Below are positions 38,130-47,419 of a stretch of DNA of 64,000 nt, piece by piece. The position numbers and the translations under genes were made by a program. The notes under the pieces are model-generated. The model did not search any database. It was not told the origin of the DNA and saw only the letters and a list, made by a program, of their open reading frames with translations. Source of the DNA: Ochrobactrum chromiisoli (lineage in GTDB: Bacteria > Pseudomonadota > Alphaproteobacteria > Rhizobiales > Rhizobiaceae); NCBI RefSeq assembly GCF_026241335.1, contig NZ_JAPHAV010000006.1, positions 62,001 to 126,000 of the forward strand, given 5' to 3'. Numbering within the stretch: the stretch's first letter is position 1; each line of letters starts with the position of its first letter.

Positions 38130-39335
38130 TTATTTTTTAGCGCGGCACTTGCTTCGGCTCTGACCCCAATTCTTTTTGAGATAATCAGACACGCTTTTCA
38201 ATTTGGGATCAGATAAAAATCCCTGCCGAAAAAGAATACTGCCCTTCACCTCCGGCAGCGCAGTGTTCAACTCAAGCTGGCGCCTGATTTCATCGACCCC
38301 ATTGCCGGAAAGCCATTCCGGTTCAGACCTGCTTGCCGATCCTGCCCGATAAAGCGCCATACCAATATAGAGGTCAGTTTTTGTGCCGCGCACCGTATCC
38401 GCCCACCATCTGACGATTGGACCATAGGGCACATCCTTGTGTCCTGAAGACCAGTAAACCTGTGGCGCGATATAGTCGACCAGGCCATCCTTGACCCAAG
38501 CGCGCGTATCGGCAAAATCGCCATCATAATTGGTCTTGCCAGCCCGCGTCGGCGAGCCACGCGGATCGTCAAGCTGGTTACGCCACACACCACCGGGACT
38601 AATCCCAAAGCGGACATGAGGCTTGATCGCTTTGATCCTGTCGGAAATTTCTTGCACCAGCGCGTACGTGTTATAGCGTCGCCAGTCATATTTATTGGAA
38701 AATTTTGTCCCGAAACGCTTGTAGGTCTTGTCGTCCTTGAGCGGCGAGCCTTGCGTTTCATAATAAAAATAATCGTCGAACTGGATGCCATCGACATCAT
38801 ATTTCTGGACCACTTCAGCGGTGATATTTGTCACCCACTGGCGCACCGCCGGAATGCCCGGATCAAGAACATACCGCTCTGCGGAAATCCCCACCCATTC
38901 CGGCTTCGTTTTATAAACACTTGCCGGAGAATCGCTGGACGCGTTTTTCAGTTCTTTTCGCGTTGCCGGTCGCACATCCATCGAAACACGATAAGGGTTG
39001 AGCCATGCATGAAGCTCAATCCCGCGCTTATGCGCTTCAGCAATCGCAAAACGCAGCGGATCAAAGCCCGGATCTTTTCCAAGCGTCCCCGTCAGATAAG
39101 ATGACCACGGCAGATATTCTGATTTGTAAAAAGCATCGGCAGCAGGCGAAACCTGAAAGATCACGGCATTGATACCGTGTTGCGATGCTTCGTCAAACAT
39201 GCGCACCAGTTCCTGTTTCTGGCGCTTTACCCGTTCTGAATCATTTTCAATCTGTGTCGATGCTTTGGACGGCCAGTCCAGATTAAGAACGGTTGCAACC
39301 CAGCTTGCATGAAACATATCGCAATCAAATGCCAT
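38130..39335 (-). CDS. GHL10/DUF187-type glycosyl hydrolase-like protein
   Basis: 401 aa. TIM-barrel family near GH10, as in E. coli YddW and B. subtilis YngK: WVATVLNLDWPSK, HGINAVIFQVSPAADAFY, GIELHAWLNPYRV and DVDGIQFDDYFY are all family marks. Homologues are usually exported, but this frame has an in-frame stop two codons before the ATG and no signal peptide. Either it is cytoplasmic or the 5' end of the gene has been lost. Substrate unknown, possibly a cell wall glycan. Confidence 0.85.
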   Translation of the reverse strand: MAFDCDMFHASWVATVLNLDWPSKASTQIENDSERVKRQKQELVRMFDEASQHGINAVIFQVSPAADAFYKSEYLPWSSYLTGTLGKDPGFDPLRFAIAEAHKRGIELHAWLNPYRVSMDVRPATRKELKNASSDSPASVYKTKPEWVGISAERYVLDPGIPAVRQWVTNITAEVVQKYDVDGIQFDDYFYYETQGSPLKDDKTYKRFGTKFSNKYDWRRYNTYALVQEISDRIKAIKPHVRFGISPGGVWRNQLDDPRGSPTRAGKTNYDGDFADTRAWVKDGLVDYIAPQVYWSSGHKDVPYGPIVRWWADTVRGTKTDLYIGMALYRAGSASRSEPEWLSGNGVDEIRRQLELNTALPEVKGSILFRQGFLSDPKLKSVSDYLKKNWGQSRSKCRAKK

Positions 39336-39439
39336 GGATTACACAATTCCCATTGTATACTTATAGTGAGGCTATATTAGGTCTAGTATGACCAACTCAC
39401 GACCTCTTTTAAAAGCGTATAAAGTCAAAGCGAGGGCAC

Positions 39440-39883
39440 ATGTATAAAAATATCCTGATCACCACCGATGGTTCAGAGTTTGCAGAACGCGGTCTTGTTC
39501 ATGGCTTTGATACAGCCAAGGCCATGGGCAGCAAAGTTACTGTCCTCACCGTAACCGCGCCCTATTCGCTTTCCGGGCTGCCCGGTGGCTTTACCGACAG
39601 TCCGACCTTTATCGAGCGTTATGAAGAAGAATGGAATGAGTACGCCGATGCAGCCCTGGCGCGCGCGCGTGAACTGGCAAGCGAAGCGGGTGTTGAAATC
39701 CACACATTGCACGTCGTGGCGCAGCACCCGGCCGCATCGATTATCGATACGGCAAAAGAACTGCAAAATGACCTGATCGTCATGGCATCTCACGGTCGGC
39801 GTGGACTGAAAGGCATGTTACTCGGCAGCCAGACCTATGAAGTGGTTACGCGCAGCACGATTCCTGTTCTGGTCGTTCGTTAG
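39440..39883 (+). CDS. Universal stress protein, UspA family
   Basis: 147 aa. It starts [18 protein letters not shown] and has the ATP-binding signature [32 protein letters not shown], so it belongs to the nucleotide-binding UspA class. GAGGG lies five bases before the ATG. The end overlaps the convergent flavoprotein gene by four bases. Confidence 0.93.
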   Translation: MYKNILITTDGSEFAERGLVHGFDTAKAMGSKVTVLTVTAPYSLSGLPGGFTDSPTFIERYEEEWNEYADAALARARELASEAGVEIHTLHVVAQHPAASIIDTAKELQNDLIVMASHGRRGLKGMLLGSQTYEVVTRSTIPVLVVR

Positions 39884-40323
39884 CCATCAACACCGGCCTG
39901 ATGCCCAGTGGCGCTTTCAATATCAACGCGGAAGAAAACAGGTTCGAGTTTGCGTTGCGCACCGCCACTGGTGATGGTCTTGGTATAGGCAGGCTCCCAC
40001 CAGGTCGGCTCATTGGCCAACATATTGACGATTGCTGCCTTTTCGTCTTCCCGGTCAATTTCACGATAATGGCCATTCACAACCACACTGCGCCACTTTG
40101 TTTTCGAAACGATGTCGTCAAAGAGCACGCAGACGGCATCGTTCTTGCGCATGGCCTCGGTCTTCTGGCCGTCCGTTGTGAAAGAATAAAGTGACCCGCC
40201 GTTAAACCGGAACCCAAGCGGAACAACATAAGGACGGTTATTCAGAACATAACCCAACCGCCCGATCTGCGTATGCTGGATCATATCACGAATGTCATAT
40301 TCCGACATTTCCTTGATTATCAT
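39880..40323 (-). CDS. Pyridoxamine 5'-phosphate oxidase-like flavin-binding protein
   Basis: 147 aa, split-barrel fold. [34 protein letters not shown] matches the flavin-binding half of the PNPOx-like family (COG3467 type). It likely binds FMN or F420; the substrate is unknown and it should not be called PdxH. The gene tail-overlaps uspA by four bases on the opposite strand. Confidence 0.85.
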   Translation of the reverse strand: MIIKEMSEYDIRDMIQHTQIGRLGYVLNNRPYVVPLGFRFNGGSLYSFTTDGQKTEAMRKNDAVCVLFDDIVSKTKWRSVVVNGHYREIDREDEKAAIVNMLANEPTWWEPAYTKTITSGGAQRKLEPVFFRVDIESATGHQAGVDG

Positions 40324-40362
40324 GGCAACCGTCCTTCGTTCTTTATATCCGTTAAGCTTCGG

Positions 40363-41289
40363 TCAGACGAACAGGCGTCCTTCGGCAATCTTGACTGCCG
40401 TGCCGCCGATGCGCGCACTGGTCAGCATCTGCTTGGAAACATCCAGTTCAAGCCGGATACGTGATGGGCGCCCCATTTCCATACCCTGCTCTATCCACCA
40501 CTGCGAACTGCCGTCCACCGGCTTATCCTTGGCAAGGATCATACCAGCAAAAGCCGCCGCGGCGGAACCGGTTGCCGGGTCCTCGTAAACATTGGAGCCC
40601 GTCACAAACATGCGCGCATGATAATTGCTGTCGAACAGAATGGTTTCGCGGCAATAAACATAAATCGGCAAAGGCCGGTCAGCGACATGCGGCAGGGTCT
40701 CGCTTACATACACCGGATCGATCGATACTTTGGCGGCAGCAATGAGATTATGCACCGGAACAAGAAGATAAGGCGTTCCAGCACTCCAGACAGCGGGCAC
40801 GTGATTCTCAAAGCCGATTTCATGCGTACCAAGCCCGATGGCTGCGGCCGCTTCTTCTTTCTCGATCTTGATATCAAGTTTTTCCGGCAGGCGCGGCAGA
40901 TCAAATTCTGCAAAGGCGCTGTTGTCGCCAAGAATAACGCCGCAGCGAACAACGCCGACTTTCTCTTCCAGCGTTACAAGCCGGTCCGACTCATCACCCG
41001 TCCTGCGATGACGCGCCAGCGACACAGCCGCGCCCACTGTTGGATGTCCAGCAAAGGGAAGTTCATAATCCGGCGTAAAAATCCGAACAGCAGCCTCGTG
41101 CACCGGGTTTTCAGGCGGAAAGATGAAAACCGTCTCGGACAGATTAAACTCGCGCGCAATGGCTTGCATGCGCGCATCCGTCAGCCCCTCACTGTCGTGG
41201 ACAACAGCCAACGGATTCCCAGCCAGAGCCTTATCGGCGAAAACGTCGAAAATCTCATAATATCGGCCGGAACCGGCAGCTTCGGTCAT
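40363..41289 (-). CDS. PhzF-family isomerase/epimerase-like protein
   Basis: 308 aa from the ATG at 41289, with GAGAGGG just upstream; the frame is open further but without homology. It has YEIFDVFADKALAGNPLAVV with the catalytic-type region NLSETVFIFPP, PFAGHPTVGAAVSLA and EDPATGSAAAAFAG, which bind and isomerise the substrate in PhzF. No phenazine genes are nearby, so the natural substrate is unknown. It stands alone between the flavoprotein and NUDIX genes. Confidence 0.9.
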   Translation of the reverse strand: MTEAAGSGRYYEIFDVFADKALAGNPLAVVHDSEGLTDARMQAIAREFNLSETVFIFPPENPVHEAAVRIFTPDYELPFAGHPTVGAAVSLARHRRTGDESDRLVTLEEKVGVVRCGVILGDNSAFAEFDLPRLPEKLDIKIEKEEAAAAIGLGTHEIGFENHVPAVWSAGTPYLLVPVHNLIAAAKVSIDPVYVSETLPHVADRPLPIYVYCRETILFDSNYHARMFVTGSNVYEDPATGSAAAAFAGMILAKDKPVDGSSQWWIEQGMEMGRPSRIRLELDVSKQMLTSARIGGTAVKIAEGRLFV

Positions 41290-41417
41290 CTTTACCCTCT
41301 CCCTCACAACACTCAGCAAACAGCACCAAAACACAATGCGCTCAATGCGGCGCATTGAATATTTGTCCGTGCGAGCATAGTCAATTTCGCGCCGCTGTCA
41401 TCTGTAAGAAACAACTC

Positions 41418-42131
41418 TTAATGTTGATTTTGAAAATGCCAGTCTGCAAAGGCCCGAACATAGGACGGCGTTGCCTGTCCCATCATACCGGCCTTTGTGA
41501 TGGGAATGATTTCACTCAGCTCCGGTTGCGTCTGTGCAGCAAGGTTGGCTTCGATCTGCTCAAGAATCTCTGCGGTCGAAAGATCAAAATAATAACGGCG
41601 GAAAAGCGCAATGCTACCATCAGCTGTCACGAGATGGAATTTCGGCTCTGCTTTCGCCTTGCCAAGATCGATCCCGGTCTCTTCGCGCACTTCGCGGGCC
41701 ATATTGGCTTCATAATCGGCACGGTCTCCGACAATATCATTGTCATCAATAGAACCGGCTGGAAAATAAACGCGACCCGCAACGGCGTTATGCGCGCCCA
41801 TACGCGCTGCAATCAGATGGTCTTCAGCCGACACGATCACCCCAACACCAAAGATGTGCCATGGCCTTTGCGATGCCCGGTCATGCCGCCAATACATCAG
41901 CGTTGCAAAACTCGTGCGTCTGAAACCGGCCTCCAATACGCCTTCATCAAAATGCGCCTGCGGTGCAAGATAAATCTCACCATCAAAAAGCATCGGATTG
42001 GCAGCCACCGCCCGTTGCCAGTTGGCAGCAATCGCTTGTCTGTTTGCCTCGCTATAGGAAAGCGCACCCGGCAAAACCCGGACATCAACGCGGTCCATCA
42101 CGTAGACCGTGTTTTCTTTCACATTTCGCAT
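41418..42131 (-). CDS. NUDIX hydrolase
   Basis: 237 aa. The NUDIX box lies near residues 127-155 as GSIDDNDIVGDRADYEANMAREVREETGID. The catalytic REVREETGI part is intact, but the loop after the first Gly is longer than the classic GX5EX7 spacing. About 95 residues precede the domain and have no assignment. Hydrolyses a nucleoside diphosphate linked to another group; substrate unknown. It is followed by the EEP nuclease gene on the same strand, 14 bases upstream. Confidence 0.85.
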   Translation of the reverse strand: MRNVKENTVYVMDRVDVRVLPGALSYSEANRQAIAANWQRAVAANPMLFDGEIYLAPQAHFDEGVLEAGFRRTSFATLMYWRHDRASQRPWHIFGVGVIVSAEDHLIAARMGAHNAVAGRVYFPAGSIDDNDIVGDRADYEANMAREVREETGIDLGKAKAEPKFHLVTADGSIALFRRYYFDLSTAEILEQIEANLAAQTQPELSEIIPITKAGMMGQATPSYVRAFADWHFQNQH

Positions 42132-42145
42132 CAGCAGCCTCTATT

Positions 42146-43255
42146 TCAGACGATATTCAACGTGACGGCCACAGGGCAGTGGTCGCTGGCTTTTGGTCGG
42201 TCCCATCCCGTGCGCGGATAACGATCAACATCCTGCCCCGGCGGGAAAATGGTCCGCCACGGCTGGCCGCGCCGAATAATCTGCGGAATGGCGCGCTCAT
42301 TTTTATGCGCCAGCGATGGCGAGGCCAGAATGTAATCAAGCTGGCAAAGATGGCGTTCCTGTGGACCACGCGTGTGATAAAGCGTCCAGCGATCCATGAC
42401 AGGGCGGCGCTCAACCAGATTGACGGCAAAACCATCACTCAGCAGCACATCCAGCGCGCTTGTCTCTTCCGAAGTCGGCGTAAACTGATAGCCATTCCAT
42501 TCATCGCCCTCAATGACGATCCGCTCGCGATAATCATTGAAATCCCCGCAAATAAGCCAGCGCTTGTCTGCCGTACGACCGATGCCGAATTTTTCTTCGA
42601 TAATGTGCCGAATGGCCCGCGTTTCCGCCTGCCGCACCGGCAGAGAAGCAGTCCGCCCGTCAAAACCATTGCGGGCACCGCTCATCGATTTGAGATGAAC
42701 CACAAACAAAGACAAAGGCTTGCCATCGATGCGCAAATCGAGATTGAGGCAATCACGCTTAAAAATACGATCATGCGGCTCAAGTCCCAGTTCAGCCAGT
42801 ACGGGCTGATAAAGGTCCAATTCCTTGTAGGTGAGATGCGCATGGCTTGTGACTTGCATCACTTCAATGCGTTGACCATGGCGCGTCGCATCTCGTGCCA
42901 TAACAGCCACATCAATGCCGCGGCTGTCATTGCCATCAATCAAATATTTGTTGCGATAGCCCTGCCCGACCATCTTGAACAGATAGCCATATTCAAACGC
43001 ATTCAGCGCAGCGAGATTATCGACCTCTTGCAGGCAAAGCACATCGGCCCGTGTTTCTGCGATAGCAAGAGCAGTCAACTGACGTGTGTCATCCGTATGG
43101 GCAACAGCACGCGACTGCTCCAACAAACGATATTGCGCTTCATCGCCAATCTCAAAAAGTTTAAGCGAACGATCCTGATGTAATTCATTGCGAAAGCCGG
43201 AAAAATCAAACCGGCGCATCAGATTTTCGACATTAAATGTGGCTATCGTAAACAT
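42146..43255 (-). CDS. Endonuclease/exonuclease/phosphatase (EEP) family protein
   Basis: 369 aa. It opens TIATFNVENL (metal-site Asn) and has LCLQEVDN (catalytic Glu), VVHLKS and WLICGDFNDY (Asp and Asn), and ends KASDHCPVAVTL with the conserved Ser-Asp-His. This is the full DNase I-like metal-dependent active site. The substrate may be DNA, RNA or a phosphoester; it cannot be decided here. It is probably cotranscribed with the NUDIX gene. Confidence 0.9.
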   Translation of the reverse strand: MFTIATFNVENLMRRFDFSGFRNELHQDRSLKLFEIGDEAQYRLLEQSRAVAHTDDTRQLTALAIAETRADVLCLQEVDNLAALNAFEYGYLFKMVGQGYRNKYLIDGNDSRGIDVAVMARDATRHGQRIEVMQVTSHAHLTYKELDLYQPVLAELGLEPHDRIFKRDCLNLDLRIDGKPLSLFVVHLKSMSGARNGFDGRTASLPVRQAETRAIRHIIEEKFGIGRTADKRWLICGDFNDYRERIVIEGDEWNGYQFTPTSEETSALDVLLSDGFAVNLVERRPVMDRWTLYHTRGPQERHLCQLDYILASPSLAHKNERAIPQIIRRGQPWRTIFPPGQDVDRYPRTGWDRPKASDHCPVAVTLNIV

Positions 43256-43375
43256 GCCTGCGCAATCTCGCGGCTTGCGTCATGATTGGCAAGGGCTTCT
43301 TTTTAAAATTGCACAGCTGCGCTGGTTTTGATCGCAAATACCACCATATAATGTCTGCAAACCGGGATACCGAAA

Positions 43376-43792
43376 ATGCTTGGAAAGATAAGACGCATCG
43401 CACTTTGCTCAGGTCTGTTCGCGGTAAGCCTTGCAGGTAGCGCTGCGGCGGTCGATCTGAACACGCCTTACGTGCCGTCTTTGCGCCCAAGCACGCCCCC
43501 TATCGCTGGCGGGTTGCCGCGAACTTATCAACCGCAAGCAGGATCAGGTAAGTGTTATGGTGTGGGCTGCCGTGACAGCGGAAACTACATCTCGCCCGAA
43601 GGCATCCCGATCTACAAAAATGGCGACCCGCTTCAGGTCCGCCCATCGGATCGCACAGCTGTTAAAACTCTCGGTCCAAGCAGCAACCATATTTCATGGT
43701 GCTCCAACCGTTATCGCAGCTATCGCACTTCGGACGACACCTATCAGCCTTTTGCGGGGCCACGCACAAACTGCAATTCACCGTTTCAATAA
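43376..43792 (+). CDS. BA14K-like exported protein
   Basis: 138 aa. Signal peptide ends at about residue 25 (SAAA-VD). A Pro-rich middle carries one CYGVGC pair. The C-terminal pattern ISWCSNRYRSYRTSDDTYQPFAGPRTNC resembles the BA14K domain (WC-RYRSY-D-TY-GxRxxC) of the Brucella 14-kDa immunoreactive lectin-like protein. Function unknown; probably a periplasmic or surface protein. A strong hairpin follows directly. Confidence 0.75.
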   Translation: MLGKIRRIALCSGLFAVSLAGSAAAVDLNTPYVPSLRPSTPPIAGGLPRTYQPQAGSGKCYGVGCRDSGNYISPEGIPIYKNGDPLQVRPSDRTAVKTLGPSSNHISWCSNRYRSYRTSDDTYQPFAGPRTNCNSPFQ

Positions 43793-43795
43793 TGA

Positions 43796-43822
43796 AAAAG
43801 CCGGACGATGTCCGGCTTTTAA
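43796..43822. terminator. Bidirectional terminator, BA14K-like gene / aminotransferase
   Basis: AAAAGCCGGAC (43796-43806) pairs with GTCCGGCTTTT (43810-43820). It is short-looped and flanked by A and T, and ends both convergent genes. Confidence 0.85.
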
Positions 43823-43827
43823 ATATT

Positions 43828-45060
43828 TTATGCAGCTTCCGATTTGGAATGCGTGCGGATCAAACGTCCAAGACGCATGATACCTTCGTCAATCATTTCG
43901 TCATTGGCGCATGAATAGCTCAAACGCAGGGTATTCGCGCCCGTACCATCGGCAAAGAACGCCTTACCCGGAACAAAGGCCACCTTCTCGCTCTCAATTG
44001 AGGCTGCGAGCAATGCAGCACCGTCCATGCCCTTTGGCAACGTGACCCAGATGAACATGCCACCTTCCGGCTTTGTCCATTCCGTGCCTTCCGGCATATA
44101 CTTGGCAAGCGCTTCCAGCATCTTATCGCGGCGATGCTTGTAAACGCCATGCAGTTTAGCGACCTGTTTGTCAAAACCGCTTGAGGCGACGCGATGAACA
44201 ACAATCTGGTTGATTGTTGAAGAGTGCAGATCAGCAGCCTGCTTCATCAAAACCAGTTTGCGGATGACTGACTGCGCAGCAACGACGTAACCAACGCGCA
44301 GGCCCGGTGCGAGGGTCTTGGAGAAGGAGCCGCAATAGATGGTACGGGTCTTTTCAATGTCGCCATCATGACGTGCGATATCCAGCGACAGGATCGGCGC
44401 AATCGCTTCGCCATTGTAACGCAGATACTGATAGGCCGCATCTTCGATGATCGGAATATCAAGTTCATCAGCTTCTGCAAGCAGCTTTTGCCGGCCGGCG
44501 AGACCAACCGTTTCTCCGGTCGGGTTGCTGAAGTCTGCGGAAAGATAAGCAAACTTGACCTGCCCGCCAGCGCTTTCCGCAGCCTGCTTATAGGAATCTG
44601 GTGTGCGGTTGCCGTTCAGCGAGAGCGTGTCGTAAGTCGGTTCATAGGCATTGAATGCCTGCAAGGCGCCGAGATAGGTCGGAGCTGTCACAAGAGCTGT
44701 GTCATTTGGCGAAATGAAAAGCTTACCGAGATAATCGAGCGCCTGCTGCGAACCGGACGTAATGAACACATTGTCCTCGGTGCAGGGAATACCGATCTTG
44801 GCAAGCTCACCCACCAACCAGGTGCGCAGCGGCTTATATCCTTCCGACACGGAATATTGCAGAGCTGCATTGGCTTCAGGACCACCAAAAATGTCCTGAT
44901 AGGCGCTCTGGAATTCGGCATGCGGAAACAGCGCCGGGTCGGGAATGCCGCCAGCAAAGGAAATAATATCCGGACGTTCCAGCAATTTCAGAAGTTCACG
45001 GATTTCCGAAGCGCGCATGCGTTTCGAACGCGTTGCAAATACAGTTTCCCAGTCCAGCAC
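43828..45060 (-). CDS. PLP-dependent class I aminotransferase (2-aminoadipate/MocR-like group)
   Basis: 410 aa from a GTG at 45060. GAGGAG stands seven bases before this codon, while the ATG at 45111 has no such site, so I moved the start downstream. It begins DWETVFATRSKRMRASEIRELL, then ISFAGGIPDP. The PLP Lys lies in YCGSFSKTLAPGLRVGYV. The family includes alpha-aminoadipate, kynurenine and branched-chain transaminases; proximity to ilvC suggests branched-chain keto acids but does not prove it. Confidence 0.88.
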   Translation of the reverse strand: MLDWETVFATRSKRMRASEIRELLKLLERPDIISFAGGIPDPALFPHAEFQSAYQDIFGGPEANAALQYSVSEGYKPLRTWLVGELAKIGIPCTEDNVFITSGSQQALDYLGKLFISPNDTALVTAPTYLGALQAFNAYEPTYDTLSLNGNRTPDSYKQAAESAGGQVKFAYLSADFSNPTGETVGLAGRQKLLAEADELDIPIIEDAAYQYLRYNGEAIAPILSLDIARHDGDIEKTRTIYCGSFSKTLAPGLRVGYVVAAQSVIRKLVLMKQAADLHSSTINQIVVHRVASSGFDKQVAKLHGVYKHRRDKMLEALAKYMPEGTEWTKPEGGMFIWVTLPKGMDGAALLAASIESEKVAFVPGKAFFADGTGANTLRLSYSCANDEMIDEGIMRLGRLIRTHSKSEAA

Positions 45061-45296
45061 CGGAAATCTCCTCAATTCGTTTGAAGGCAAAGCCTCCTCA
45101 AACTTCACCATAGAAGGGTAAAGCGATAGCGCAAATTTCAGCCAACGAGAACACCTCTTTCCATGTTCACATGGAATAAAGATATTCCGAATTGTTTTGG
45201 CTCAACCACGCACAAAACATAAATTCAAAAGGCGTTTGACGATCTTTTCGTGCGGGATAGCTTGCACTGAAAAACCAAATCATTGCCATGTATTAA

Positions 45297-45325
45297 AGGG
45301 GCGTAAGAAACGCCCCTCTTTTTCT
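45297..45325. terminator. Hairpin with T run downstream of ilvC
   Basis: AGGGGCGT (45297-45304) pairs with ACGCCCCT (45310-45317). The better T run, CTTTTTCTC, is on the plus strand, where no gene precedes it closely. On the minus strand TTTAATA follows, so it may also end ilvC about 165 bases away. Confidence 0.6.
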
Positions 45326-45485
45326 CTGATCGGAAAGCACCTAAAATCTGATGGAGTTCAGACTTATCGCCTGGCGAAAATGGTGCTTTGCGAGAACCGG
45401 AGCGGAGCATACATAAAGGACGTACGCACTCGAAACGGAACAAAGCGCCATTGGCAGACGGCCAGAGCCTGAATATCGCAGATTT

Positions 45486-46517
<1,032 letters not shown>

Positions 46518-46558
46518 TCATTCAGATTTCCCTGCGGCTTCCTCGTATCCGCAGACGA

Positions 46559-47200
46559 TTATGCCCCGTAAAGAGCGAAAAACTGCTTTGTGGCGCGCCG
46601 GGCGTCCCGGATAACCACTTCGTCAGTCAGTTCCAGCCGATCGCCAAGCAGCAACCGGATCTGCATGTCCCGGACGACAAGTCCGAAAAATGCACGAAAT
46701 GCTTCGTTAATGTCGTCAAAAGCCAGCAGCTTTGCTTCCTGACCAATTTCAAGAATGGGCTTGAGACGCTTTGCCATCGCAACCGGACCATTGGCAAGAA
46801 CGATATCACCCAAAGCCGACTTGCCTGATGCTGTATGACTGACCGCCAGACGGTTCAACGCAATGGACGTCGGACCAGAGAGCACGAGCAGCCAATCGCG
46901 CGCAAAATGCTCAAGGCTGGAAAAGAGCGATTCCGCATCTAGCTTTTCGCGCGCAACAGGGACAACACGAACCTTCGACGCCTGCCAGCGAACCATTGCG
47001 GTGAGCAAACCGTCGCGATCGCCAAACCATTTATAGAGGCTTTCTTTGGAGCAATTGGCGGCGCGCGCAATGCTTGCCGTTGTCAAAGCGCGGTCACCGC
47101 CCTCAACAAGAAGACGCAACGCCTGCTCCAGAACTTCGTTCTGACGCGGCGAGAAAGACGGCTGCTTCTTAGCCTGCAATTCGTCGCTTTTATCAGTCAC
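46559..47200 (-). CDS. TetR-family transcriptional regulator
   Basis: 213 aa. N-terminal helix-turn-helix ALTTASIARAANCSKESLYKWFGDRDGLLTAMV (about residues 37-70). The C-terminal ligand domain is not assigned. A perfect 14-base palindrome lies 20 bases before the start codon and suggests autoregulation. It is read toward ilvC, with 53 bases between, so it could be in the same transcript; no ilv regulation by this protein is shown. Confidence 0.9.
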   Translation of the reverse strand: MTDKSDELQAKKQPSFSPRQNEVLEQALRLLVEGGDRALTTASIARAANCSKESLYKWFGDRDGLLTAMVRWQASKVRVVPVAREKLDAESLFSSLEHFARDWLLVLSGPTSIALNRLAVSHTASGKSALGDIVLANGPVAMAKRLKPILEIGQEAKLLAFDDINEAFRAFFGLVVRDMQIRLLLGDRLELTDEVVIRDARRATKQFFALYGA

Positions 47201-47219
47201 GGATCAATCCCTCCACTTT

Positions 47220-47233
47220 GTACCGTACGGTAC
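47220..47233. promoter_or_regulatory. Palindromic operator candidate before the TetR gene
   Basis: GTACCGTACGGTAC, a perfect 14-base palindrome, with a further overlapping GTACGG to the right. It sits between the TetR gene start and the end of kup, where an autoregulatory operator would be expected. Confidence 0.6.
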
Positions 47234-47362
47234 GGTTCCGTTTATTAATCCCAGCTTGGATGACCGTCAAGCAGGATTTTTCACAACCAGGAAAGATTTT
47301 AGAATTGTCCTCCGGCCCATGTTTTGGGCAACAGGAAAGAAGCGAGCAAAATCAAAAACAAA

Positions 47363-47396
47363 GGGCGCATTCCAGAATCAAATTCTGAAATGCGCC
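47363..47396 (-). terminator. Terminator of kup
   Basis: On the minus strand, GGGCGCATTTCAGAAT pairs with ATTCTGGAATGCGCCC with one mismatch, and TTTGTTTTTG follows. It lies 24 bases after the kup stop. Confidence 0.8.
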
Positions 47397-47419
47397 CCGC
47401 AAATTGAAACCCGTAAAGA

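Noticed and set aside
41963-43183. 406-codon plus-strand open frame
   Set aside because: Antisense to the EEP nuclease and NUDIX genes, which have complete active-site motifs.
45197-45472. 91-codon plus-strand ORF downstream of ilvC
   Set aside because: It runs through the terminator hairpin, has no ribosome binding site and no recognisable composition.
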